From the NCBI GenBank assembly GCA_938015435.1, contig CALLPN010000002.1:186001-250000 (forward strand): a DNA stretch of 64,000 nucleotides, written 5' to 3'. The translations under genes were made by a program, and so were the position numbers. This DNA is from an uncultured Saprospiraceae bacterium (GTDB taxonomy: Bacteria; Bacteroidota; Bacteroidia; Chitinophagales; Saprospiraceae). Each line of letters opens with the position of its first letter. Positions within the stretch are counted from its first letter, which is position 1. Positions 9,501-16,272 of the stretch are shown piece after piece. The notes under the pieces were generated by a model. That model made no database searches and was not told where the DNA came from. It saw nothing but the letters and a program-made list of their open reading frames with translations.

Positions 9501-11528
9501 TCTCCAACTAATACAATCGATAATATCATTGCTGCATCAGGAAATCCATTTTTCCTGTTTGACTCCAATAGTATGAATACAGTTATTCCATATTTCGTAT
9601 CTGCGGTAATATATAGCGGTGGCACTTTTAGTCTTGACGCTCTTGACTTACCATGTACACAGGTTGACTTAAGAAGACCAGTATTTTGGTATGGTCCATC
9701 GCAAACCATCATAGAAGATCAAACTATTAATATTTGTGAAGGCGATTCAGTAATCATTCCTATTACACATACTGGAGCAATACCAATCATCGTAGGAATT
9801 TCTAATACAAGTGGTGTTGATTTCCAAATAGAAATTACGGAAGAAGGTATTACGGAAGTACTAGTACCCATGAATGAAAATGGTTTCGTTTCTATATCTT
9901 ATGTCGTACCATTACTTTTTTGTGATAATACATTTAGTGGGCTTACCACTGTCAATATATTAGAAACTTCACAAGTCCAACTTGAAGAAGGAATAGATAT
10001 CTGTAGTGACATCAATAATGGTAACACTCAAATCAATTTATCGGATCTAATTATTTCATCTTCATCCCCTGGAGTTTGGGCAGATGCCGATGGAACCGAA
10101 ATCATAGATACCCAAATAGATTTCGAAAATGTAGCTGAAGGCTCTTATGAATATACCTTTACCACTAGTGATTTGGGTTGCGGCTCAGCTATGGCTTCTA
10201 CCATGATATCCGTTACTGACTGTGGAGAATGCCCTACCGATGTTATTATTCAATTGCCCACATTTTGTCAAGGTGCTACCGCTATAAATCTCAACGAATA
10301 TGTAACTAGCGCATACAATGGAATTGGAACTTGGGTTCAAGTCGAAGGAACTGTAATCACACCTCTAAATGATCCCATTGTAATCATACCTGAAGACTAT
10401 GTAGGATCTGAAGATTATGTGTATTGGATTAGTGGCTTATCTGATGATTGTGATAGTTTATTTACAAATACACTTACCGTCGTAAATACACCTAACGCAG
10501 GAACATCTTCTGGAGTTGAAAATACGTTTTGTGCAGGAGAAACTACAATCATAACACTTTTCAATTTTATTATTGATTATGATTTAGGTGGTGTATGGAG
10601 CAGTATTTCTACTGACCAATTTGACATCAACAACGGGCAACTTAACCTACCAGATCTTTCCGTTGGTAATTATATATTTGAATATACGGTTCCTGGTAAT
10701 TCTGAATGTCCTCCGGATATAAATATTGTACTAATTGAAATTATAGAAAGTGAATTTATTGACTTCATAGTTACAGATCCATTATGCTTTGGTGAAAATG
10801 ATGGAAGCGTTGTAGCGATAGACATCAATGGTAACCCAGTGAATAACACTTATCAGATCATTGATAGTGAAGGTAATATTATTGAAGATCAAAATACTTT
10901 ATTTCCTGGTTTGTATACTTACTTCGGAGAAGGCAATAATGGTTGTACTATCCAATCAGAATTTACATTAAATGATCCGATAGAACTGTTATTAGATCTT
11001 GGGCTTGACATCGTTATAAATGAAGGAGAAACGGTAACTATTAATGCTAACACCAACCTTAATGAAGATAATATAGATCTTTATCAATGGCTTGTCAATC
11101 AATCATCAGTAGAAGCTACTTCATATGAAAGCTTGCTATTGAATCCAAATAATGAAACGACAGTTGAACTTAGTATCACAGATGATAATGGTTGTATCGT
11201 AGCAGATGATTTATTACTTACCATTTTATTCGATAAGATCACAGAAGTAGAAGTTATACTACCTAATATCTTTAATGGTAGCAATTCAGAATTCGGAATT
11301 GAAGCATTTAGTAAAATAGCATCTGTAACTTCATTTGCAATCTATGATCGATGGGGTAATAGAGTTTTCTTAGCTGAAGATTACAATCCGGCTTCCGCAA
11401 ATCAAAAATGGGACGGAAATTATAATGGATCTTCAGCAGTTACTGGAGTATATGTTTATTCTTTACAGTATATGGATATCGATGGTAATTCAAATCAAGT
11501 CAGCGGTGATATTACTTTGATCCGATAG
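3591..11528 (+). CDS. Giant secreted multi-domain protein with T9SS type B (gliding-motility-associated) C-terminal domain
   Basis: The start is placed at the ATG at 3591, giving 2645 residues; an upstream in-frame ATG at 3528 would put 21 residues before an evident signal peptide (MKKPIRLFAFIILS, cleavage after VSSAQ). Residues about 30-180 resemble the beta-sandwich proprotein-convertase P domain (LFAPNGSS, NGMWTLQIED, VFNWSITF). Next come two related Cys-rich segments with GY-x-ET-x-D-[FL]-TGYP. Five copies of a long Cys-rich module follow, starting near 5874, 6684, 7498, 8301 and 9366, typically C-x-S-D-A-G at the start and W/F-Y-E near the end of the first half. The last ~90 residues (VILPNIFNG, YDRWGNRVF, KWDGNYNG, TGVYVYSL) are a CHU_C/TIGR04131-type domain that directs T9SS export and surface attachment. 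Likely a cell-surface adhesin or matrix protein; ligand unknown. Confidence 0.93.
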   Translation: MKKPIRLFAFIILSLIVKVSSAQTCNCTDCPVDILNNQTVTSVLDVTSLSNSTLNSGGQGVCEVSIEFDHSWLPEVEMILFAPNGSSIFLIPDGIGGNTGNSTWDITFVPCGDPVFPDAGAGNEFNSVDFNPFTNYTGSYYPGNGCFDDLSGSANGMWTLQIEDVFNQDEGQVFNWSITFCDATGLDCDVNMCAANMGTFNNSTQIFCDTDNPIEAAPIVTGGNTSGEYTTTWVISSDITGSTSEILGYSETADFTGYPSGDYFICGLNYLTSDAGVLPATNAGNNNSTINDLIGNGSLCAVFGFACASVIINDCGCDAESGNINISNLTYCATDAIDLNPTVNNQNTDTDYGYTFTVSNYTSGSIGTLAGYTETGDLTGYPAGSYWVCGLSYLTTDEPLLPAIDGVNSNLDIQDDIADETICADLAPGCYIVAIESAATLPVLDFDSEICVGEASSVTVTNYDPDALYAVIINSGSFAASSIGTPTTTFTPFSDVDIEICIINFSTCGDLQACANITVNGSSSNNLMIDGLTGICPGNFLNYTLNGLGNSTIDGWTISGDASIVGSTTGDNVDVQIDNVATTGEAELCIDATNECAEAIQECFIIDIIDNELANATFDNFCDFDIFIEVLIDGTFGSGVWTVVSAPGNVIYDNVNNSQTDIVVDAYGDYILQFNFQCGQSIEVPFTVYEPIVVTDLVEVCTGNTYTVSFNISGGLAPYFIDGFPIIGNSYMSEMMGGDTYQIFVEGSATCNEVELLGDPDCGCDSNAGSINPQSTLESCEGETVTATNNGDAFLESDDIGIWILYSDSTDPLGSIISENTTGDFSFAAPLNYGTTYFIAYIVGNEIGGTVDLLDPCIDIADGTSVIFFEPFGLTDVTVVPLNSCNTQYELTAVQDSPLDGLWVITITPTGGSGTVSTISGSSTIITLEGEGTFTVQYSVTNGFCSAVENINIDGPDLPESIVISTNCASDNLSYQVTLVVSGGTQPYSVGGVPFFGSTFISNDIASGDSYSFIFTDDNGCVSDEISGSFFCDCESDAGNMSSDLIEICGDGNATVVNDGNENLDGNDGLVYILHTNSGTTLGTVLDENQTGTFSFLPSMNYEETYYISAAVGNASGTSIDITDDCLSVANGQAIIWYEELIINSLTSDFVVGCEDFNITIDANTTIEGVWSVNSSPTGATVIFNTSGSITGIIVDIIGTYNLQYEITNGTCTAVETVTITLSEAPTISNITYECDGTNDNYQVSFDISGGVSPYTVNGESVIGSTYTSAFTPNGVSMDYSATDFNGCVSDIITTNNNCSVACVSDAGSMSGTLIEICGDGNVTSLNDGNEILEGNDALIYILHTNSSNFIGTILDENQTGTFSLLPSMSYEVTYYVSAVAADANGTSVDFTDDCLNIASGQPVMWYEEIIINNLTSDASASCEDFNITVDANTDILGEWTIISTPMGGNVNFNTVNNLTNVIVDVVGSYVLQYEITNGPCNDSDQIIITLNGTPTINNVSYECDLANENYQVSFDIMGGLLPYVVNGLSVTGSTFTSPITPNGLAVEYTVTDVNGCMSNIITNHDCSTACISDAGTMPQVLIETCYDTIGTQPIIQIVNEGNSTLDSDDIGIYILHLGDANVITSPIAESATGVFQNLGSIPYNTQLYISYVVGDEINSTVDLSDPCLSVSVGQPIIFYQTPRVSLGEDISICSLEINLQAGLITGNDANVEWNNLDGPIGGNMLIGQNNIDNVDLTVNLPGTYTISLTAVNNINLSCIASDTIEITFIEVPSVSVMDDFNTCISTIEVQSTKSIGTGVWSIPDLPNVMFNSSLDTTSITLDTFGIFQIIRTISNEGCIISDTLTVEIFPSSDFAITGIECDDNNENYTLIYEIIGNSYPYTINGEVINEGETANLTSASGSGINIVVLDSNMCEIYNDDITRSCDCESELEDNLQNIIRSCIQDTMFIPSVENFILEEGDSLVYVLHSSPTNTIDNIIAASGNPFFLFDSNSMNTVIPYFVSAVIYSGGTFSLDALDLPCTQVDLRRPVFWYGPSQTIIEDQTINICEGDSVIIPITHTGAIPIIVGISNTSGVDFQIEITEEGITEVLVPMNENGFVSISYVVPLLFCDNTFSGLTTVNILETSQVQLEEGIDICSDINNGNTQINLSDLIISSSSPGVWADADGTEIIDTQIDFENVAEGSYEYTFTTSDLGCGSAMASTMISVTDCGECPTDVIIQLPTFCQGATAINLNEYVTSAYNGIGTWVQVEGTVITPLNDPIVIIPEDYVGSEDYVYWISGLSDDCDSLFTNTLTVVNTPNAGTSSGVENTFCAGETTIITLFNFIIDYDLGGVWSSISTDQFDINNGQLNLPDLSVGNYIFEYTVPGNSECPPDINIVLIEIIESEFIDFIVTDPLCFGENDGSVVAIDINGNPVNNTYQIIDSEGNIIEDQNTLFPGLYTYFGEGNNGCTIQSEFTLNDPIELLLDLGLDIVINEGETVTINANTNLNEDNIDLYQWLVNQSSVEATSYESLLLNPNNETTVELSITDDNGCIVADDLLLTILFDKITEVEVILPNIFNGSNSEFGIEAFSKIASVTSFAIYDRWGNRVFLAEDYNPASANQKWDGNYNGSSAVTGVYVYSLQYMDIDGNSNQVSGDITLIR
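5874..10220 (+). repeat. Five tandem long protein modules inside the giant cargo gene
   Basis: Module starts lie near 5874, 6684, 7498, 8301 and 9366, giving steps of about 810, 814, 803 and 1065 bases. Copies 2 and 3 are closest at both protein and DNA level: both contain LIEICGDGN, ILHTNS, DENQTGTFS and DDCL. Copies 1, 4 and 5 have diverged, and copy 5 has lost part of the motif set. The order of similarity points to repeated internal duplication, with the 2/3 event the youngest. Confidence 0.75.
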
Positions 11529-11530
11529 GT

Positions 11531-12271
11531 TTAAAATCTAGGTTGATTAATCTTCACATCCATATTATTATTATTATTTTTTGTGCCTATTCTAAATCCA
11601 ATACCGAAATCGTAAGAAACAGCGTTTCCAATAAATTTACTTCCAGACACTTTAGATGACGAAGAATATAAATCCGTTTGCAATTGGACTCCGCAAGTTA
11701 GGTAAGCCCAATCGCTAATTCCATACCTGTAATCAACGCCCATATTATATCCATAATTAGTATAATCATTAAACTCTAATTCTGAAAAAAGAGAACCATA
11801 GTAAGTCGGCTCTTCTGTTGAAGTAGTTTGGATGCTATTATGTTTTATGGATGGACCTATATAGAACTTAAAATGTGGAGAAATACGATAACCGATTGTA
11901 GGACTGTAAGTATACATCGATCGATTGTAACTTTTGTAAACCTCTTTGGTTTTTGTGGTAGACCAGTCCGCATGATTTGATACAGTAAGGAGATTCAATA
12001 ACACTCCGACGGTATTGAAAACTTCAACCTGTATATTAGGCATCCGTACTTCATATTCAGCTCGTGATGAAACAAATTCCAAATCAAAGCATATTTTGTT
12101 TGCAAGTTCGTATCCTACTTTAAGTCTAGCATGTCCAAAAGACGAATCAGAATCACTATACGATAGGCTTCCTAGCCTACCTTCAATGGACATATATTGA
12201 CAAGAACCAGTGATAACCGAAAAAAGAATGATAGAGAGTATTAAAGTTGAAGTCTTTAAAGTAGTCATCAT
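11531..12271 (-). CDS. Exported beta-barrel-like hypothetical protein
   Basis: The start is taken at the ATG at 12271 (247 residues), because it begins a good signal peptide (MMTTLKTSTLILSIIL...TGSC). The in-frame ATG at 12322 would prepend 17 residues. A cysteine lies at the signal end, but the preceding TGS is a poor lipobox. The mature part alternates aromatic and polar residues and has short glycine turns (YEFGIGFRIG-like end, GVDYRYG, YGSLFSELEF), as in small outer-membrane beta-barrels. No catalytic motif is seen and the family is not recognised. It converges on the giant cargo gene with only two bases between the stop codons, so neither gene has room for its own terminator there. Confidence 0.7.
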   Translation of the reverse strand: MMTTLKTSTLILSIILFSVITGSCQYMSIEGRLGSLSYSDSDSSFGHARLKVGYELANKICFDLEFVSSRAEYEVRMPNIQVEVFNTVGVLLNLLTVSNHADWSTTKTKEVYKSYNRSMYTYSPTIGYRISPHFKFYIGPSIKHNSIQTTSTEEPTYYGSLFSELEFNDYTNYGYNMGVDYRYGISDWAYLTCGVQLQTDLYSSSSKVSGSKFIGNAVSYDFGIGFRIGTKNNNNNMDVKINQPRF

Positions 12272-12455
12272 GTAATGTGTTTTATTAAATAATAACTCAA
12301 AGATCAACTTACGGCATGCCATTTATAGGAACTCGTCAATATTTTAATTCCTGATTTAGGATTTTTATTCATTTCACTGATCCATTTAAAAAAAAATCAA
12401 TTTCCTTGCAGCGAAATCTTCTGTATCTTCATTACACTATCAAATGGGATATACA

Positions 12456-14147
12456 ATGAATAAGTGTTTATATATATGGGTTTTGTCGATAGTGACACTC
12501 TTGATGTCATCTTGTTATGATAGCGTAGATGATAGTATTAAGATCGCTTCAGATCCTGATACACCTATACTTGTATCTACCGCTATTACAGGATCTGTTG
12601 TAGATGCAAATGATCTAGAAATTACTAATTACCAACTTACCGTCGGAGAGCTCACTGAGACCGTAGAAAACGAAAGATTCTTAGTACAATTGGAGAGTAT
12701 CAATAAGAAAGGACAGACTCTATATATCAAAGAAGACAATCAGATCAATAGTATCCTCCATACCCCACTGATCGAAAATGATATTAATCTTGTCAAGATT
12801 CAAATGTTTAATCCTTTGAACAGTAGCTTGATATCCAGCTCAGATCCTAGTCTTATAGACATCAGCTCTACTATTTCTCTAAAGATCTCCACGGATATGA
12901 CCGGAGATGTACAAGGGAACATCCCAACTCAAGATGTCTTTATAGACTATAGGGATCTGAGTTCTCTTCATGATATCTCACAATTAGGTGTCTCAGGCTA
13001 CAACTCAAGAGATCAACTACGAGCTACCCAACACTTAGGTGCTTTTGAGCTCCAATTAAGAGGAGCAGATGGTTCAACTTATAGTATAGAAGATGATATA
13101 GAAGTTAATATTTCGATCGATGCCAACACCGAGACCGTTTCTTTATTTCATCTAGATACGCAAGACGAAAAGTGGAAAGAAGTATCTGAACTTAATGAAG
13201 GAGATAATAATGTACAGATCACAGCTACTGGATTTTACACTATATCGCAACATTCGAAGGCGATATACGCTGAAGGCGATGTCAACAAAGATGGGACTAA
13301 GGTTTCTTATCAATTAATGTCTGTAGGGCAGCAAGAATTACACTCCTCGGCAGAAGGTAGGTGGATCACTACGATTCCCGCTGATCAAGATATTTTGCTT
13401 ACTACCCTAACACCATGTAAGGATGATATATCATTGTTTACAATTCCTGGCTCATCTACCGATGTCAATAATATAGATATAGAAGTAACCACAGACAACT
13501 ATTACAAACTTCAAACAACAGTTTACGATTGCAACGGAGACCTGGAAGAGACTACTTCTATATATCTAAAGGATGAGCTGAGTATAAAAAACATCTACAC
13601 TTTCAAAGACAAGGATATTGACGCTTGGGTATCTGTATGTGATTCGGAATTCGATATCTCCACTTACGACATAGATACGGATGTAAAAGGAACATCTATT
13701 CCTTGGAGCCTAGATATAGAAGATGATCAAGGTTTCTTAGTGAGTTGTGCTGCGTATCAAGATGGGTATAGTTATATCAAAATCCAAGATGATAAAAGAG
13801 TGTTACCTCCATTCCAAACGATCCAAATGTTAGACTCTACCATATTGCATTCGGCTGATAATAAAATACGATTTACATTCATTGGACAAGTTGCAGACAA
13901 GTATGTCACAGAGCAAGTAAACGTACTCCTCGACAAACCGATGTTTGGAAATGAAGAGTATTTTATCTCTTGCGAAAATTCAACTTCTGGATGTGGACTT
14001 ACCACTTGGAATGTTACTCACTATGAAGCTGGGAGTGAAAAATGGGTAAGAGTATTGTTTGCCGGTGAAGTATGGATGCAAACATTCGATCCACCAAAAG
14101 CTGGTTATTTTCCAGTCGAAGGAGTGATACTAACAAAGGCAGAATAA
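12456..14147 (+). CDS. Large lipoprotein of unknown function
   Basis: The start is taken at 12456 (563 residues), in preference to the ATG at 12444, because MNKCLYIWVLSIVTLLMSSC is a compact lipoprotein signal; LMSSC is a usable lipobox with Cys20 as the lipidated residue. After it comes an Asp/Ser-rich stretch, a segment like a carboxypeptidase-regulatory beta-sandwich (TGSVVDANDLEITNYQLTVG), then several beta-rich segments with no recognised catalytic residues. DVNKDGTKV is Asp-rich but not a full EF loop. It lies on the same strand 49 bases upstream of the ECF sigma gene and may be the first gene of that cluster. Function unknown; an envelope or surface role is inferred from the lipobox. 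Confidence 0.8.
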   Translation: MNKCLYIWVLSIVTLLMSSCYDSVDDSIKIASDPDTPILVSTAITGSVVDANDLEITNYQLTVGELTETVENERFLVQLESINKKGQTLYIKEDNQINSILHTPLIENDINLVKIQMFNPLNSSLISSSDPSLIDISSTISLKISTDMTGDVQGNIPTQDVFIDYRDLSSLHDISQLGVSGYNSRDQLRATQHLGAFELQLRGADGSTYSIEDDIEVNISIDANTETVSLFHLDTQDEKWKEVSELNEGDNNVQITATGFYTISQHSKAIYAEGDVNKDGTKVSYQLMSVGQQELHSSAEGRWITTIPADQDILLTTLTPCKDDISLFTIPGSSTDVNNIDIEVTTDNYYKLQTTVYDCNGDLEETTSIYLKDELSIKNIYTFKDKDIDAWVSVCDSEFDISTYDIDTDVKGTSIPWSLDIEDDQGFLVSCAAYQDGYSYIKIQDDKRVLPPFQTIQMLDSTILHSADNKIRFTFIGQVADKYVTEQVNVLLDKPMFGNEEYFISCENSTSGCGLTTWNVTHYEAGSEKWVRVLFAGEVWMQTFDPPKAGYFPVEGVILTKAE

Positions 14148-14196
14148 TATATTACGATACCGAAAGAACCCAACAATAAATCTAGCGACAACCCAA

Positions 14197-14769
14197 TTGA
14201 CAGAAGAAGAAATCATATCTGGCTGTAAAGCAAATGATCGAAAAGCACAAAAAGCTTTAGTCGACACCTACTCTCCATATCTATACGGAATATGCGTAAG
14301 ATATGCGGTAGATAGACAATATGCAAAAGACTGTCTACAGGAGTCATTGATCAGAATTATTAATAAAGTGGGGACTTATAAAGAGATAGGAAAATTTAGA
14401 TCTTGGATGGCTCAAGTCACAGCAATGAAATGCTTAGAACTCATCCGAAAAGAAAAAAAATATAGATCTGAAGAAGTAGGGGATCATATGGGTTTAGCCT
14501 GTGGGACGCATATTTATGATAAAATGAGGCAAGAGGAAGTAATGATGTTTATGGAATCACTGCCTGACAATTATAGGATATCATTGAACATGTATCTAGT
14601 AGAAGGATATAATCATAAAGATATCGCCAAAAGATTACAAATTACCGAAGGAAGCTCAAGATCATTAATCACAAGAGGACGAAAAATGATCCAAGAAGCT
14701 TTCAAAACCGAAGGTAATAATGTTAGGTCTATTGTAAAAAAAAGTCCACCCCTAAGGGCGGCAAAATAA
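14197..14769 (+). CDS. ECF-type RNA polymerase sigma factor (cassette 1)
   Basis: This 190-residue protein has the two conserved sigma regions. Region 2 covers about residues 8-90 (KALVDTYSPYLYGIC, DCLQESLIRI, KFRSWMAQVTAMKCL). Region 4 covers about 115-170 (MFMESLPDNYRISLNMYLVEG, HKDIAKRLQITEGSSRSLITRGR). The start appears to be TTG at 14197: no ATG exists in frame upstream before the preceding gene, and TEEEIISGCKAND is the usual beginning of such factors. The next gene encodes a single-TM protein that could be its partner anti-sigma factor, followed by a large T9SS cargo as the likely target. The same arrangement occurs at 57752-50596. Confidence 0.92.
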   Translation: MTEEEIISGCKANDRKAQKALVDTYSPYLYGICVRYAVDRQYAKDCLQESLIRIINKVGTYKEIGKFRSWMAQVTAMKCLELIRKEKKYRSEEVGDHMGLACGTHIYDKMRQEEVMMFMESLPDNYRISLNMYLVEGYNHKDIAKRLQITEGSSRSLITRGRKMIQEAFKTEGNNVRSIVKKSPPLRAAK

Positions 14770-14794
14770 ATTGAAGAATAAAAATATACTAGCT

Positions 14795-16213
14795 ATGAAT
14801 AAGCTAAATAAAAAAGAAGAAGAAATAAAAGATATCCTCGGTGGTCTAGAATTAGACATCAACACCAATGATATTTGGGCTAATATAGAATCTGATCTTC
14901 CTCAACCCAAGAAGAAAAGAAAGCTAGGTATTTTTCTTTTGTTTGGCATGATAGGATTAGCTCTAGTTGGTCTTGTATTGAATCTCAACACATTGAAAAA
15001 TACAGAGCGTAATACTAAGGACATCGATACATCGCCTTTTATTCAGAGCGAAAATAAAATTGCGATATCGGAAAATGAAAATGTAAAATCACAGGTAGCT
15101 ACTATAGTTAATACAGAAAATAATCAAGAAAAAATATCAAATATCACATTGCCCATTGAGCAGAAGAAAAAAACACAAGCCAAATCAAAAAAAATTAACT
15201 TAGCGACTATTGATCCGATTAGCAGAATCGACATTAACACTTCTTTATTTACAAATACTGGAATAGAAAACAGTTCAATAGTTGAAAGCAATAATATTGC
15301 AAAAAGCATCGCAGAACCTATTATCACTAATCTTATTAACATTAACAACGACACCAAAACTGAATTACTCGTAGCTAGAAATTACTTAAGTGTAATTAAT
15401 CCTTCTCCAACCTTGTCTTCTAGATTACTCGAGATAGCACAACGGCAACGAATAGAATCATCACCGTCTAAAGTAACGCCGATTCACAATACAGGAAGAC
15501 AACTCATATTACAAGTTAAGTTAGGCGCTAACCAAAATAGAACTTCCATTAGCAACATCAATGGTGGTGGTGAATTTGATGCATCAGAATTTAATTTCGA
15601 AAGAGATAGAATTGGATTCAGTGGAACATTCAATATAGGTGTAGAAAACAATGGTTGGAGATTACTTGCTGGAGTATCTTATCATCATCATGTAAGCACC
15701 TACGAAAGGGATGATGTAGTAATAGTCGTTGACCAAAAAACAGGCGTAGAGAGTTTCCGTATTTCGGACAATGGAACTACTACAGCTCAGAATGGATCTG
15801 TATCAGTAACTTCTGTAAGAGATAATGCAATTTCGTTTCACAGACAACATAGGGCGATAGATTTCCACGCATCTATTGGCAAACGTCTATGGTCGTATAA
15901 GGGGTTAAAGCTTATGGCAGATGCCGGCATCGGAATCAATACTTTAACTAACACGAGTGGATACTTCCTAGAAGATAGTTCATTTGGTTTTACCAAAATC
16001 GATAATGATACCCACCCATACAAAATCAATACCCATTGGAACGCTATTGCTTCATTGGAATTGGCTTACGATTTTGGAAATACGAGAATCGGACTCAGTC
16101 CATTTATACGATATAACCCTAATTCGATTACATCACAAAAACATTTTTATACATTGAAAAACTCCCAAGTAGGTATGCAGTTGTCGCTAACTATTACACC
16201 TACGAGGGAGTAG
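14795..16213 (+). CDS. Single-TM protein with N-terminal cytosolic head and C-terminal beta-barrel-like domain; putative anti-sigma/sensor
   Basis: The start is taken at the ATG at 14795 (472 residues); an in-frame TTG at 14771 is possible. Residues 1-42 are charged and cytosolic by prediction, with DIWANIESDL (W28, E32). Residues about 43-63 form one TM helix (LGIFLLFGMIGLALVGLVL) after a KKKRK anchor. About 170 residues rich in Asn, Ser, Thr and Lys follow, then from about residue 235 a region of amphipathic strands and glycine turns like a small porin or OmpA-type barrel. No zinc-binding HxxxCxxC anti-sigma motif is present. It follows the sigma gene by 25 bases. The protein at 57214-55898 has the same plan and the same W-x-x-[IM]-E-x-x-L motif at nearly the same distance before its TM. 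The anti-sigma role is inferred. Confidence 0.8.
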   Translation: MNKLNKKEEEIKDILGGLELDINTNDIWANIESDLPQPKKKRKLGIFLLFGMIGLALVGLVLNLNTLKNTERNTKDIDTSPFIQSENKIAISENENVKSQVATIVNTENNQEKISNITLPIEQKKKTQAKSKKINLATIDPISRIDINTSLFTNTGIENSSIVESNNIAKSIAEPIITNLININNDTKTELLVARNYLSVINPSPTLSSRLLEIAQRQRIESSPSKVTPIHNTGRQLILQVKLGANQNRTSISNINGGGEFDASEFNFERDRIGFSGTFNIGVENNGWRLLAGVSYHHHVSTYERDDVVIVVDQKTGVESFRISDNGTTTAQNGSVSVTSVRDNAISFHRQHRAIDFHASIGKRLWSYKGLKLMADAGIGINTLTNTSGYFLEDSSFGFTKIDNDTHPYKINTHWNAIASLELAYDFGNTRIGLSPFIRYNPNSITSQKHFYTLKNSQVGMQLSLTITPTRE

Positions 16214-16272
16214 TTTTATTACTAAAACCGGTGACAAGATACTAATACTAGTCACTACAAACACTAATTATT

